Made by a program: the position numbers and the translations under genes
Notes under the pieces: model-generated
The model's database searches: none
Told to the model about the DNA's origin: nothing
Seen by the model: only the letters and a program-made list of their open reading frames with translations
Origin: Calendula officinalis
Taxonomy: Eukaryota; Streptophyta; Magnoliopsida; Asterales; Asteraceae
Direction: 5' to 3'
DNA: 64,000 nucleotides
Assembly (NCBI GenBank): GCA_963853835.1
Contig: OY970829.1
Span: forward strand, 9,592,446 to 9,656,445
Part shown: piece by piece, positions 1 through 12,559 of the stretch
Numbering within the stretch: the stretch's first letter is position 1
How the letters are laid out: every line of letters starts with the position of its first letter

Positions 1-51
1 ACACCACCCCAAACAGTCACTCAATCACCCACACATATAGATGTCCTGAAT

Positions 52-486
52 GTGTCCCAGGAACTTGAAATAAATCCTCAGAGTGCTACTCTTCACTCTG
101 TGGAAGACCTACCAAATTTAACCAAAAATATTTCCACAATTTATAAAAGGAAGAAAACTTCCTTCAAGGACACCAGGGGACAAATTGAGTCAAACCCCAG
201 GCTCCAAGAGTTGTCCTCCAAGGAGGAGAGAGGACATGAGGCGAGGGCTTTCACTACTGATGCCCCAAAGGTGGGTGCACAGGACAGTGAAAACATAACT
301 AAGACCCAGACCTCGGCAACTTTAAGTGATGACTCATTTGAGGAATTACTTAAAGGACCCCGGTGCCAAGAAACCTCAAGGGGGGGCACTTCTGCTTCTT
401 CTAGGAAGAAGAGAGTGTCTAAACAACCCAATGAATCACCAAGAAGTGATGAGGGTAGATCTAAGGTGTTTATTAACTCTTCATAG
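52..486 (+). CDS. Unidentified hydrophilic ORF, probably retroelement debris
   Basis: An open frame of 144 codons rich in Ser, Thr, Lys and Glu, with no membrane segment and no domain I recognise. Its last codons lie inside a 41-bp sequence (457-497) that recurs at 17592-17632, so its 3' end is shared with the far side of the retroelement complex. Low-complexity, charged proteins of this kind occur in the hinge or tail parts of plant retrotransposon polyproteins, but that is inference. The reading frame may begin before the window. Confidence 0.3.
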   Translation: MSQELEINPQSATLHSVEDLPNLTKNISTIYKRKKTSFKDTRGQIESNPRLQELSSKEERGHEARAFTTDAPKVGAQDSENITKTQTSATLSDDSFEELLKGPRCQETSRGGTSASSRKKRVSKQPNESPRSDEGRSKVFINSS

Positions 487-497
487 TTAATCGATCC
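457..497 (+). repeat. 41-bp direct repeat, left copy
   Basis: Begins AGATCTAAGGT and ends TTAATCGATCC. It matches 17592-17632 in the same orientation with one mismatch (G at 468 versus A at 17603). The two copies bracket the whole 17-kb retroelement complex. It is longer than an LTR-element target duplication and I cannot explain it. Confidence 0.75.
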
Positions 498-785
498 AAT
501 TTTGAGGAACTTAGATTTCCCAACATACCTTCAAAAATCATATATGAAAAATTAAATACTTGGTCTGTGCATAAGCAGACAACAGCAGAGGCTATTGCCT
601 TATTAAACTCATTCCAAGTACTTCGTTTAGGTGAAATGCAATGCTGAATAGTATGTACAAGAAATTTCCATTGTGGGGAGAGAAGACCTTTTTGAAAAGT
701 TACTATGTTGAGTCTTCCCTCATAACCCATTTTATTTAAAATTTCAGCAATGAATTCCTTAGGAAGTGTAAACATACCTGCATCA
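490..785 (-). pseudogene. Retroelement gag-like N-terminal domain fragment
   Basis: The minus strand encodes a stretch with the core LPKEFIAEILNKMGY, then SPQWKFLVHTIQHCISPK, then ASAVVCLCTDQVFNFSYMIF. I recognise this arrangement as the N-terminal domain of a widespread plant retroelement protein, often misannotated in composites as longin-like. The fragment has no start of its own, and the open frame runs on to 473, through the 41-bp repeat. It meets the plus-strand ORF beginning near 786 head to head, so an inversion breakpoint probably lies at about 785. Confidence 0.5.
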
Positions 786-2256
786 TCATGTAGTTGTAGA
801 TGGTGTCGAAACTGAAGTTGATGAATCAATTGCAGCAGCAGCAACCTCTCTCCTCAATCTTAAAGAAACTGAAGTTGATGAAGGCCAAGAAAATGTTGAA
901 GGCCAAGAAAACATGGATACTACTGATGTACCTGCTACTGATGAACATACAGAAATACCAGTAGTAACTCCTACTAATGATATTATAGCAGTAGTAAATC
1001 CACTAGAGGAAATCATTGCAACAAATACTACTGATGCCCTATCAGTAGTAACTCCTGAAGTCACACCAGTAGTAACTACTTTGGTTACTACTGAAGAGGA
1101 AGAACTACAACTCCCAGAGTTAATTGAAAGGGAAAGACATGTCATTATCTCCAAACCACCAACTCCTAATCAACCACTTATCATACCTGACATTGATGAT
1201 AATGTGAATTGGTTTGAGGTAGATGAATGTACACTTCCTCCACACCCTAAAATTTTATCAGAAGATCAACTACACTTATTTTATCCAAAACTTCTGATTC
1301 TGGGTGTACCTGATATGAAATAAACTCCACCTCCACCATCTGCTTGTATTGGAAAAGGAAAGGAAATATATGATGATGATTATCCCAACAGAGCTTTAGG
1401 TCACCAAATGGTGAACAAAATTAATCATGTCAGATCAGAAAAGCAGTCCAGATGGAGGGTAAAACACAAGAAATTCTTGGAGAATGTGGAGATGTATCTA
1501 GCTCTTGAGGAGAAGAAGAAGAAGAAAACACAAGAAGCAGAAATACCTGTTCAAATAGAAGATATCCAGTTAGAAGCTCAAAAAGCAGAATTCAAAAGAC
1601 TCAGAAAAGTTGAAGAAGAACATATACAATGTCTTGAAGAATTGGTTTCTGAATGCAAAAGAACAAAAAGTGAGCTAACTGATGATGTGTTTGAACAGAA
1701 GACCAATATGATTAAATTTTTAAAGAAAAAAGGGCATAATGCAAAGTCCTTTGGCAGAATGAAGATGATGACAATTATTGAAAAATATTGTGCTGCCAAG
1801 AAGAAGGATTTGGCTGAACAAGAAGAAAAAGAAGCAAAGAAATCTAAAGCCCTAATTCCAATCAGTCCAACATTAATCAAAGCTGGTAGTGTATCAACTA
1901 CTGGTGATTCTTCAACTCCCCAATCAAAGAAGAGAAAAGCTGTTACTCAAGAACAGAGCACTAAAAAGAAGTCAAAAATAGAACAAATCATACCTGTTCT
2001 TGAAGTACCTGTTGCTCCCTTGCAGAACAATCCAATCATCAATTGGAGGGTTATGCCTAACAATGTCATAGAAATTATAAGGGAAGATAAAGTTGTACAA
2101 AGATTTACTGGATGGTTACCATTGATCAGTTCATGTTCAAGAAGTGATGTAATCAAGCTCTCGATCATTGGAAAACCAAGGATGTCAAAGAAAACATGGA
2201 AAGAGTCTGGTGCTGGATATTTGACAAGAATGATAGATGCTGCATTTTATCCAGAT
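786..2256 (+). pseudogene. Retroelement large ORF, 5' part, with one stop and split by insertion
   Basis: One frame is open from about 786 to the insertion point at 2256 apart from a single TAA at 1321-1323. The first part is acidic with repeated VVTP-type motifs. The second part (from 1408) is a Lys/Glu-rich, coiled-coil-like protein. Removing the gag-only element and one copy of the TAACT duplication joins the frame to 16676-16996 without a shift, so the insertion split a continuous ORF. A polypurine tract and LTR-like start follow at 17017-17028. No catalytic domain is visible. I read it as an element-encoded protein of unknown function. Confidence 0.5.
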
Positions 2257-2260
2257 AACT

Positions 2261-4737
2261 TGTGACAACCCTAGAAATCGAGTACTTGACCTGACATCCA
2301 TGTTAGCCTAGTTTAATTTTAGTATTTTAGAAATCATTCATTTTGCATTTAAGTCTAGCAAAAATCATCATGTCATGTTTTATTAGTACACATTATCTCT
2401 TTTGCATTTTCATTTTATTTGCATTATATCGTTAGGTTTGTAGTTAGCGAGTTGGTGACTAAACATAACTAAAAATATAAATTGTATAGTTCTAGTTGAA
2501 GCTCTAGCTCAAATAATATAAATAGTACGAAAAATAAACTACCCAAATAAGAACACAAGTAGCATATTGTATATTAAGAATATTAAAAATAACAACATAA
2601 ATATTTTATGGGACAAAAAGAAATACCGGTACCCATGTATATCCATCAAAGTAAATTGTTTAAATTTAAAATTCAAACTAAACCATGCTTATCCTACCCC
2701 TATCTCGGTTAACCATATCACTATCATCTACCAACTCAAACCTATAACTATAAAACCCACATCCTATACACCCATCTTTACGTTTTCTTTTCATCCGGCC
2801 AAGAAACCCATCTATTATTCCGGCGACTCAGTGATCAGTTCCAGCAACCACCACTACCATCATCATCTTCGAACTCCCTCTAAGAACACCGAAAGCTCGT
2901 AAGTTTCTTCATCTTAAATCATCTTCCTTTGACTTTAATCATCAATATTATATGTTTATGTTTGATGTATTCATTCTCCATGATTTGGTAACTAAAATCT
3001 GGTCATATACAATATTTTATACATTAAATCTACCCTTTGAAGGTAATTAAAAGTAACCGGAAAACACCCTCTGTTTCGGCGCTGTATTTGTTGAAAACCA
3101 GACTCGCAGACGCATAGTTTATATGCATGTAGCGAACTCCTGAAACCAGAAACCAATTCTGTTGAGTTGGTTAACATCCTTCACTTTGAGTCACAGGTCC
3201 TGCGCTCGATCCCTGGCGACAACAGTTTTTTTTATTTATTTTTGTTGCTTTCTTTTCCCTTGCATGTGCTTTCCTTGACGCATGCCACAACCCAACCCAT
3301 CAAGAAGTGAAGCAGACCAACCATTCGCAGCCTAATATATTCCTAGCCCAAACCCCTTTGCTGATTTGTTTAAAGCCTTTTAAGTGTATTCTAAATTAAT
3401 TATTTAATTAAAATTAAATCAAATTAGTCATTTAACATTTATATAATTACCATTACCAAATATGTATATAACTTATATTTTTCAAAGATCAGTATGTTAT
3501 TTATTATTTATTCAAAAGAACATTACTTATTTAATAATATTTATAATTTATAATTATTTATAATCATTTTTATTTAATTAATTAACAATGGTACAATTAC
3601 ACATTATTTTGATCGAAATACACCAACTTACAGTAACTTATACAACACAAACTAAATATATATAAAATACAATATTAACACATTAATGTCACCAACATAT
3701 CGCTCATTAGGTTGGCTTCTATGCATATAGGTCACTAGAAGTCCTTTGGTTGGATCTTGCATTCTACTTAGTTGCATTTTTGGAAGCTCTGCATCAGGTG
3801 AGTCCACAGCCCCTCTTTTTATTACGTTTTTAACTGTTTTGGGGTGAAAAACATATCAAACTGTTTTACATATACTCGCATTATTTATAACTGTTATTTT
3901 ATTTTGATGATACATTGTTCAAAACATGACAATCAATCTTTATGCTCGGACTAAGACAAGATGTAGTGTATAGGTAGATGCCTACATACTGTAACCATTA
4001 GCTAGTTGCGACTAGACCCTGGATATGCAGATAGTACTATTGGCTGACACTCTTCCTCCCACATTTGTTTTAACGGTGCTACCCCACCGTCAGGGGAGTG
4101 CATATCTTAGAGAACAGAAACATCGCACTTTGAGTTGTAGTTTGGTTATGGGCTTAGGGTCGGCATATTAACTCAAGAGCCTTGCAAACTATTGGGGATA
4201 CCAGTCATGCATTTTCAATACTTACTACTTTTATAACCTTACTATTTTGATACATACATGTGTTTACATATAAAATTTTATTATAACATTTATTCATATC
4301 AAACCATTTTTTAAACATCTTATCATCACACATATTTTTGGTCATGTTGGCACATTAACAATTGGTAAATTAAAACTATATTTTAAACTTGTAAACACAA
4401 TAAAAATCTTGGTTTTCAAAACTCACATTAAACTTGTGGATTCACTCAACAATTTTTGTTGACCGTTTTATATATGTTTTTCAGGTAATTAGGCGAAGCA
4501 TTGAGTCTCATTAGCTTTGGATCATAAGCATGCATATGTCAAGATGCCACAAACTTATTTTTACTTCAAAACATTGTCTTTAGGTTTTATTATGTTAACG
4601 TTTAAATTTTGTGGCGTACTTTATTTCAATAATTTATTTAGGTTTTAAATCATTAAATGTTTACAATAATCATATGTTTGTTGTTACTCATGATGTCCAC
4701 CCCGTTCTTCCGCAAACATCTTTGGCGGGGTGTGACA
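2261..4737 (+). repeat. 5' LTR of gag-only element
   Basis: 2477 bp, TGTGACA at both ends. The same sequence recurs at 6793-7846 plus 15148-16671. Small ORFs at 2567-2902 and 7099-7434 are the two LTR copies of one non-conserved frame and not genes. Confidence 0.9.
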
Positions 4738-4739
4738 GA

Positions 4740-4753
4740 TTGGTATCAGAGAC
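4740..4753 (+). other. Primer-binding site of gag-only element
   Basis: TTGGTATCAGAGAC begins 2 bp after the LTR end, the common initiator-Met-tRNA primer site of plant Gypsy elements (consensus TGGTATCAGAGC). Confidence 0.8.
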
Positions 4754-5417
4754 ATTGGTTATAGTGAACTACTCAGTCTAGTCTATAACTTCAAAACGAT
4801 TTTTGGGCTAAACTATTTTGAGTCAAAACGTCTTCGTGGCATCTAGAGTCTCATTTCATAATTAGAGTTGCATTTTCATATAGAGTCTCATTCATATAGG
4901 ATTGCATCGCATTTCATTCATTGGACTTACGACTAAGAATGTCATTTGCCTTACACTGACCTTAGTTAGAATATATATCATATTTTGGGTACAACATGTC
5001 TTCAGTGAGTTCATTTTAGTTTTCATTAGACTTAGATAATGAACATAGTTATGCTATGTCTATTCGATCAACCTCACCTGCTCCTCCACCACAACGCTTT
5101 AGAGAACGTGTTACACTTGTAATCCCAAATGGCCTGCAATCCCAACAATAGACGAACACGCAACAGTTCTTCGACGAGTTAAGGATGGACTGATTATTAT
5201 TACCACGCCGCGATAGCATGTTCGACCCCCACCAACTTGAACCAGGAGAAGAACTTGAAGACTTTCATCTCCATATGCTTAGTTTTCTTTAGCAACCTAA
5301 ATATTGCATTTGTTTATCTATCATATTCTTTCATGTTTCTTTTCTTATGCCCCGTATGGTGACTTTTTTTCCCACCATTACATCTTATATTTGCATGTTG
5401 TAATTGTTAGAACCAAA

Positions 5418-6683
5418 ATGCCTGCAAGAAATGCTTCGCGAAACAACCGAAGAACCAATGAGGCCGAAACAGTTGAGCAAATGGTGGAGCGTCGAATTGC
5501 TGAAGCATTAGCACAATACGAAGCAAATAGGACGAATAATCAGAATAATGCTAACAATGCAAGAGTCGAGAACAATGAAGAGCCAAATGGTAACCGTCAG
5601 GGTTGTACATTCAAAACGTTCACCAATTGTCGTCCTCCAACATTCTCTGGTAATGAAGGAGCCATTTCCATTATCCATTGGACTGAAAAGATCGAGTCCA
5701 TTTTCAGTATAATAAATTGCTCGCCTAACCATAGGGTTAAGTATGCTGCTAGCACCCTGGCAAAAGAGGCGTTATCATGGTGGAATTCGAAAGTCCAAAC
5801 TTTAGGTCGTGACGCTGCTGATGCTATGACCTGGGCTGATTTCAAACGTCAACTGACTGATAAATTCTGTCCAAGAAGAGAACTGCAGAAAATTGAGACA
5901 GATCTGTGGAACATCACAATGGAAGGCTCGGATATTACTGGGTATACTACGAAATTCCAAGAACTAGCGCGATTAGTCCCTGATATGGTTACACCTGAAT
6001 ACAAGAGGATCGAAAGGTATACATATGGACTATCTCCTGTGATTCGAGGCTATGTGACTGCTGCTGAACCTACTACTTTTGAGGATGCTGTGAACCGGGC
6101 TCAAAGATTAACAGATGATGCCATTCGTAACGGTACATTGCAGAAGGAAACTACTACCACAAACCCAACCAACAACACCAACCCATACAATAATCAAGTT
6201 AACAAAAATGGCAAGCGAACAGGGGAAAACAATCAGAACAACCAACATTCGTCTACAAACAAATACCAGAAAACAAATCAAAACTATGGAGCAACCAACC
6301 AAACGAATCAAGGAGCAAAACCCTATACCGGAAAGAAACCTAAGTGCAACAATTGTAATTGGCATCACGAAGGAAGATGTGAAAAATGTAGTCGATGTGA
6401 TCGATGGGGTCATAAAGTTCAGAATTGTAGAGCCAACATACCAAACCAAGGAAATGATGCACCAAAACCAAGAGCTTGCTATGAATGTGGAGACCCAAAT
6501 CACCTCAGGAACCGTTGCCCAAGACTCCACAACAACAACAACAATGACAACAACACCAACGATAATCGAAACCCTAACAACAATGATCGTCAGCCTGCTC
6601 GTGGAAGGGCATACGTGATAGGAGCTCATGCAGACCATCAAGATCATGATACGGAAATTGGTACGTCTCTTTTATATAACTAG
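5418..6683 (+). CDS. gag: Gag polyprotein (capsid domain plus two zinc knuckles)
   Basis: The frame is open from 5304, but the ATG at 5418 (MPARNAS) matches usual Gypsy Gag starts and gives 421 residues. A retrotransposon-gag domain covers roughly residues 75-235, with the typical segments KYAASTLAKEALSWWN and WADFKRQLTDKFCPRRE. An Asn/Gln/Thr-rich linker follows, then zinc-binding motifs: an unusual Cys/His cluster (CNNC...CEKCSRCDRWGHKVQNC) and a classical CYECGDPNHLRNRC knuckle. The frame is intact although no pol gene follows, suggesting selection for Gag or a very recent loss. The protein would assemble virus-like particles that package the element RNA. Confidence 0.85.
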   Translation: MPARNASRNNRRTNEAETVEQMVERRIAEALAQYEANRTNNQNNANNARVENNEEPNGNRQGCTFKTFTNCRPPTFSGNEGAISIIHWTEKIESIFSIINCSPNHRVKYAASTLAKEALSWWNSKVQTLGRDAADAMTWADFKRQLTDKFCPRRELQKIETDLWNITMEGSDITGYTTKFQELARLVPDMVTPEYKRIERYTYGLSPVIRGYVTAAEPTTFEDAVNRAQRLTDDAIRNGTLQKETTTTNPTNNTNPYNNQVNKNGKRTGENNQNNQHSSTNKYQKTNQNYGATNQTNQGAKPYTGKKPKCNNCNWHHEGRCEKCSRCDRWGHKVQNCRANIPNQGNDAPKPRACYECGDPNHLRNRCPRLHNNNNNDNNTNDNRNPNNNDRQPARGRAYVIGAHADHQDHDTEIGTSLLYN

Positions 6684-6781
6684 TATTTTTAAGAAACCTT
6701 TCGATACATAAGTATCCATATATGTTTCCGACCCTAACCTAGTAGTACATCGTCTTAAATTTCGGGACGAAATTTTTTTAA

Positions 6782-6792
6782 CAAGGGGAGAA
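6782..6792 (+). other. Polypurine tract of gag-only element
   Basis: CAAGGGGAGAA lies immediately before the 3' LTR start at 6793 and would prime plus-strand synthesis. Confidence 0.75.
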
Positions 6793-7846
6793 TGTGACAA
6801 CCCTAGAAATCGAGTACTTGACCTGACATCCATGTTAGCCTAGTTTAATTTTAGTATTTTAGAAATCATTAATTTTGCATTTAAGTCTAGCAAAAATCAT
6901 CATGTCATGTTTTATTAGTACACATTATCTCTTTTGCATTTTCATTTTATTTGCATTATATCGTTAGGTTTGTAGTTAGCGAGTTGGTGACTAAACATAA
7001 CTAAAAATATAAATTGTATAGTTCTAGTTGAAGCTCTAGCTCAAATAATATAAATAGTACGAAAAATAAACTACCCAAATAAGAACACAAGTAGCATATT
7101 GTATATTAAGAATATTAAAAATAACAACATAAATATTTTATGGGACAAAAAGAAATACCGGTACCCATGTATATCCATCAAAGTAAATTGTTTAAATTTA
7201 AAATTCAAACTAAACCATGCTTATCCTACCCCTATCTCGGTTAACCGTATCACTATCATCTACCAACTCAAACCTATAACTATAAAACCCACATCCTATA
7301 CACCCATCTTTACGTTTTCTTTTCATCCGGCCAAGAAACCCATCTATTATTCCGGCGACTCAGTGATCAGTTCCAGCAACCACCACTACCATCATCATCT
7401 TCGAACTCCCTCTAAGAACACCGAAAGCTCGTAAGTTTCTTCATCTTAAATCATCTTCCTTTGACTTTAATCATCAATATTATATGTTTATGTTTGATGT
7501 ATTCATTCTCCATGATTTGGTAACTAAAATCTGGTCATATACAATATTTTATACATTAAATCTACCCTTTGAAGGTAATTAAAAGTAACCGGAAAACACC
7601 CTCTGTTTCGGCGCTGTATTTGTTGAAAACCAGACTCGCAGACGCATAGTTTATATGCATGTAGCGAACTCCTGAAACCAGAAACCAATTCTGTTGAGTT
7701 GGTTAACATCCTTCACTTTGAGTCACAGGTCATGCGCTCGATCCCTGGCGACAACAGTTTTTTTTATTTATTTTTGTTTCTTTCTTTTCCCTTGCATGTG
7801 CTTTCCTTGACGCATGCCACAACCCAACCCATCAAGAAGTGAAGCA

Positions 7847-8499
7847 TGTTGGAATATGCTTCACGCGTATAACATATAGTTATATGGCTAGTTGTTTGTG
7901 AGCCTAAAGGGTCACACACTTAAACACTAAACACCATTATATAATTAGTGTAATTAGTGTAATTACATTAATTATTAATATATAAGCTATAAGCTTGTGT
8001 ATAATAAGTTTAATATTAATTGTTAATATTGAAACTTTATTGTGAGCAAAATGGAAGAAACAAATGACTAGGGACTAAAGTGCAAATGGAACAATGGTTT
8101 ATGGAAATCATTGATGGGTCTTTATGGCACCATTAAGAGTGTTGAATGGCTCCATAAATTCACCCTTGACCACCCATTTGGTCTCTCTCTCTCTAACACT
8201 TGTATGTGTTTTTGTTTCTTTTTGCTCTCAAGATTCAAGGACTAGCATCCTCCATTGGTGTTCTTGCTTGTGTTGTGTGGATTTCTTTTAGAGGTATTCT
8301 AATTGAATACTTGGTTTCAAACCATCATCAAATCCATCCGAATCCACAACAAGATCAAATGCTTCAAGGGTATGAAATGTTCATCCAATCTCTTTGATTT
8401 TCTTATAGTTTAATTGTATGATTGATATCAAGATCCGTTCATGGTGATTAAATCTTTCCGCTGCGTTTTGTTAATTGTTTTAACCGAAAATCACCATTA
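7847..8499 (+). repeat. Copia 5' LTR
   Basis: Starts TGTTGGAATATG and ends CACCATTA, 653 bp. It is identical in extent to 14495-15147. The two visible differences are near 8310 (AAACC versus AATCC) and 8361 (AAATG versus AAAGG). Confidence 0.9.
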
Positions 8500-10389
8500 G
8501 TGGTATCACGAGTCATTATATTAATCATATAATTAGCTAGATTTTGTGAAAAGTGGCAAAAATCAAACGATTTTGGTGTTTTTTTACAAACCGATCGGAC
8601 GAAAATTAAACCCTTCGGGTTTTTATTTTAATTTTCGGTTTTGTATAATTATGAGGGTTAAAATAACGTATTTTTGGAACCCTATTGTCACTTGTTACAA
8701 AATCAAAATCAAAAAAATTAATCTAGTTTATTGAATTTTTTGATTATTTGGCTTGGAATTACTTGTTTAATTATGTTTTTTGATATGGCAAAACATGTAT
8801 TTTTGCCATATCACAAGCCAAAGCCTTGTCAATTGTTGCTTATTTGTGCAAACCGATGAAAGCCTAGACCATTTGTGAATGAATGTGGTTGATGTTTGGT
8901 TGTTTGGGAAAAGCCTTGTTTTTTTGGCTTAATTGTTGTAATTTGTTTCATTTATTTTTCTTTTATTTTTGGTGCCATTTTTGGGGCAATCTGTAATGTA
9001 AAAGTAATAGAATAGATTGTATTTATTTTATCTTTTTATTGTAAATTGTTGACAAAAAATATTGAAGACTAATGAAGAAAACAACAAATTTCCGTCACAA
9101 AAGCGAGGGCTGTGCGACAACAGGTTTTCCAGAGGCATATGGACTCCGTTTTGGGCGATTCAAAAGCCTAAAATGCTTGCAAAGTCGTGGGCTACAACTT
9201 TCCAGAAGGCCGGGAAGACCAACTAAGAATCCTTCAGTGACTTTTAGAGCTTCAAAGTCTGCTGGAATTTTCTGGCAGATTACACTTTTTCACAATTTTG
9301 GGTTCTACTTGCTCAAGAATGTCTTGGAGCAAGTGGGAGCCCATTGGGTTTATGTAGGCCCGTTTGGGTTAATGTTGGCCCGTCCCCTAGTTTGACCCTT
9401 CGGTCCCTCGTGATGACTCACGTGACCGAACCTAGGATTTCATCGGTCGAGGTTTGCACAAAATTTGTTGCATGTTTTATTCTTTGTTTGTGGTTGTTTT
9501 TCTTTTCTATTAGATACAAGTAGTAAAACAATTAAAAATGGTTTTTAGACACCAACATTAAAACATTCAAACCCTTAATCATCGATGATTACTAGTTAAT
9601 CATTGATGATTAAACCTTTAATCTAAAATCGTTTTGAGATTAAACTAAGTTTACATATGATTTGAAACTTATCACTTAATAATCGCTAAAAGTTTTTACC
9701 GTTTATTACAAGACTTATGAAGTGGTATGAATGAAGTACATGATTCATTCATATCTTAATAAAATTTTATCAATTAAAATTTAAACATACCTAAAATTTA
9801 AGTCACGCCGTCCAATCGGTTGATAATCACTTGCTTCTATTTTTGAATTCACGTGAGACGTGGTTTGAATTTAGATCCGAGGTCATTATTCACTACGGTG
9901 AGACCTAGATTTATTTTGACATGATTTCACATTGGATGACTTAATCAAGTTAACGGTGAGACCTTGACTCGAGGCGAAGATGCGACAAACATGCCACTTG
10001 ACCCTAGATGCTTGTTCACTAGGTGCCATGAAGTCCCATACCTCTAAGAGTTGCACTTGTAATGCAATTGTTGATCGTCACCTACCTATTGGATCTATCA
10101 TCTCTAGCAGATCAACTGATGCGATGATAGAAGCTCAATGGGATCTTAGCTTTTAATTAAAATTAATTGGGTAATTAATTGATTAAAATAAATTATTATT
10201 GAAAATACTATTTTTTGAACTTTGGTTGTTATACAGATAACAACAACATCAAAACCTAAGTATCTCCACTCAAAAATCAGTTCTTGAAAACTGAAACTGA
10301 CTAATATCAATTTTATCTTCTGATATCGAATTCTAAGGATTGTCCTTAGAGATGAGAAAGTTGATACACCTATAAGAGGCCTTACCTGA
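8500..10389 (+). other. Copia leader region without supported gene
   Basis: An AT-rich untranslated leader between the primer-binding site and the first gag remnant. Open frames at 8546-8734 and 9072-9395 show no domain I recognise. I see no other feature in this stretch. Confidence 0.5.
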
Positions 10390-11100
10390 GGCACCTCCTG
10401 TCAGTGATTCTGCTGCTGTTCGTCAAGCCTTTACCGAAACGTTTAACGAACACCAAGAAGTTGCTACTCATATGCTTGTGAGCATGAACCCCGAGATTCG
10501 AAAGTACTTCGAGGAACTCACAGCATATGACATGATAAGCGAGTTGAAAATGATATTTCAACAAAAGGCAGAACTTGAACTGTTCAAAACAGTTAAAGCA
10601 TTCCATGCTTGCAATCAGGAGGACGGCCAATCAGTTAGCACTTACATCTTGAATATGCAATGCTATCTTGATCCAATGGAACGTCTTGGTTAACCCTTAC
10701 CACAAGTTCTTGGAATGAGCTTGATTTTTACCTCACTATCCAAGGACTATGACCAGTTTGAAAAGTGTTTTAAAAGTACATAGCATGGGGAAGACAATCG
10801 TTGAACATGCTATGGTAAAACTGGTTGAGCAAGGGTTACCCAATACTTTTCTTGCAATCAGGGAAGGTAAACCGCAAGCACAAGGCAAGAGTCTAGGTAA
10901 GGGTAAGCTAGTTTACTTTTCTAAACCTACGATTCCCCCACCTGCTAAAAAGGAGCACCCTGCAAAGGATATTTCTTATTGCGATGAAACTGGCCATTGA
11001 AGGAGGAATTGTCCTGCCTACGTGGCAGAGTTGATGAAGGACAAATGTGTTCTAGTTAGCACATTAGGTATCTTCATTATAGAACTCTATACTTTTCGTG
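10390..11100 (+). pseudogene. Copia gag remnant with damaged zinc knuckle
   Basis: Fragments at 10472-10693 and 10749-11000 match the Copia gag pattern (FEELTAYDMISELKMIFQQ, then KTVKAFHACNQEDGQSVSTY). A zinc-knuckle remnant around 10975-11015 keeps the C..GH..C spacing but lacks the first cysteine and has a stop after the histidine. Several stops and shifts separate the pieces, so no Gag protein can be made. Confidence 0.75.
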
Positions 11101-12530
11101 ATAAATCTTGAGTGTATGACACTAGTTGTGGAACTCACATTTACACAAATGTGCAAGATTGAATGTGAAGTAGAAAGCTAAATGAATGGAAGCTGTGATC
11201 TTATCCTTCCTAATGCGTTAATTATTGTTTTGAACAATTATCATTTATGCATTGTTTAGCTTTATCGTTTGTTGAATAATGGATTATGATATTTTGTTTT
11301 ATGAAAAATAACATTTTTTTATAACTATTCATTGTAATAGTATGTTTGAAATTAATATGCATGATCCTAATTCAAACGATAGTTCTATATACAAATGTAG
11401 CACTCAAGAATCCAAATTGGTTTGGATTCTACTTACCTAGATCATCGTAATCTTTTCCACATAAACAAGAAATGCATTTTGATACTAAAACTCGACGGGC
11501 TTCTTTACAAATGATTATGAATCATTTAAAATGCCTCTCTTGTATATTATGGAAAGATAACAAGAAAGCTTTTCTCCCAAGTTGGCGAAAGAGCTACAAA
11601 TCTACTTGGACTCATACATACTGATGTATGTGGCCCTTTTAGAACTAAGACTAGGGAAGGTGCCACCTACTTTCACTGATGATATCATTCGATGTGGTTA
11701 TGTTTACTTGATTAAACATCAACATGGAAGCTTTAATGATATCAGTCGCTATGGTTATGTTTACTTGATTAGACATAAACATGAAATCTTTGAAACGTTC
11801 AAAGCTTTCTAAAGTAAAAGTAGAAAATCAACTTAGCAAGACAACAAAGGCTTTCAGTCCTGATTAAGGATGAAAGTACATGAGTCAAGAGTTTCCGGAT
11901 CATCCCTCACATCGTGAGATTGTCTCACAATTCACTCTTTCATACACTCCACAAGATAATGGTGCGTCTGGAAGGAGATATCGGACCCTGTATGACATGG
12001 TGCGATCTATGATGAGTCCTACTACTCTTACACTATCCTTTTGAGGGGCATGCACTGAAGTCTGCTGCTCGAATACTTGATATGGTTCCGACCAAAAGGT
12101 TAAAAAGACACCATATGAGATATGGCGTGGGAAAGTCCCTAATTTGTCTTACTTAAGGATCTGGGGTTGTGAGGATCTCGTGGAACGAGACATGCCGAAC
12201 AAACTTGAGCCCATATCTATCAAGTATATCTTCGATTACTATTTTACTTCCCAACTGAGAACAAATGGTTGTTACTCGGTATGCTGAGTTTCTTGAGAAC
12301 AGTCTCATTTCACAAAGCAAGTGGGAGCACTATAGACTTTGACAAGATTCAAAGTGAAGATACACAACCTTCTGGTAACACTAGCAAATATCATTCTGAG
12401 GCTGGACATATAGATGTTGGACCACAGGATGATGTTGTTCCCATTCATAGATCCGCAAGGACACTTCATGCACCTGAACGATATAGATTTATGTCGATGC
12501 CGAGGAGCAAGTTTCGAGGATCATTATGAA
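11100..12530 (+). pseudogene. Copia protease and integrase remnants
   Basis: A protease trace is seen near 11117-11150: YDTSCGTH, where the usual active-site DTG reads DTS, and a stop precedes it. Integrase-like pieces lie at 11582-11812 and onward to about 12200 (LRDHG-, TPPYTP- and WGYAL-type regions recognisable only in scattered frames). Within 11582-11812 the YGYVYLI segment is duplicated in tandem. At 12269-12529 comes the linker between integrase and reverse transcriptase, ending in the RSARTLHAPERY motif. Confidence 0.65.
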
Positions 12531-12559
12531 CCCCCTAACTATCAAGTTGCATTATCGAA

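Noticed and set aside
2567..2902. 111-codon ORF, repeated at 7099-7434
   Set aside because: It is the same non-coding part of two LTR copies. Duplication with the LTR does not show protein selection.
8200..8397. 65-codon ORF with hydrophobic start, repeated at 14848-15045
   Set aside because: Lies inside both Copia LTRs and reaches no recognised domain.
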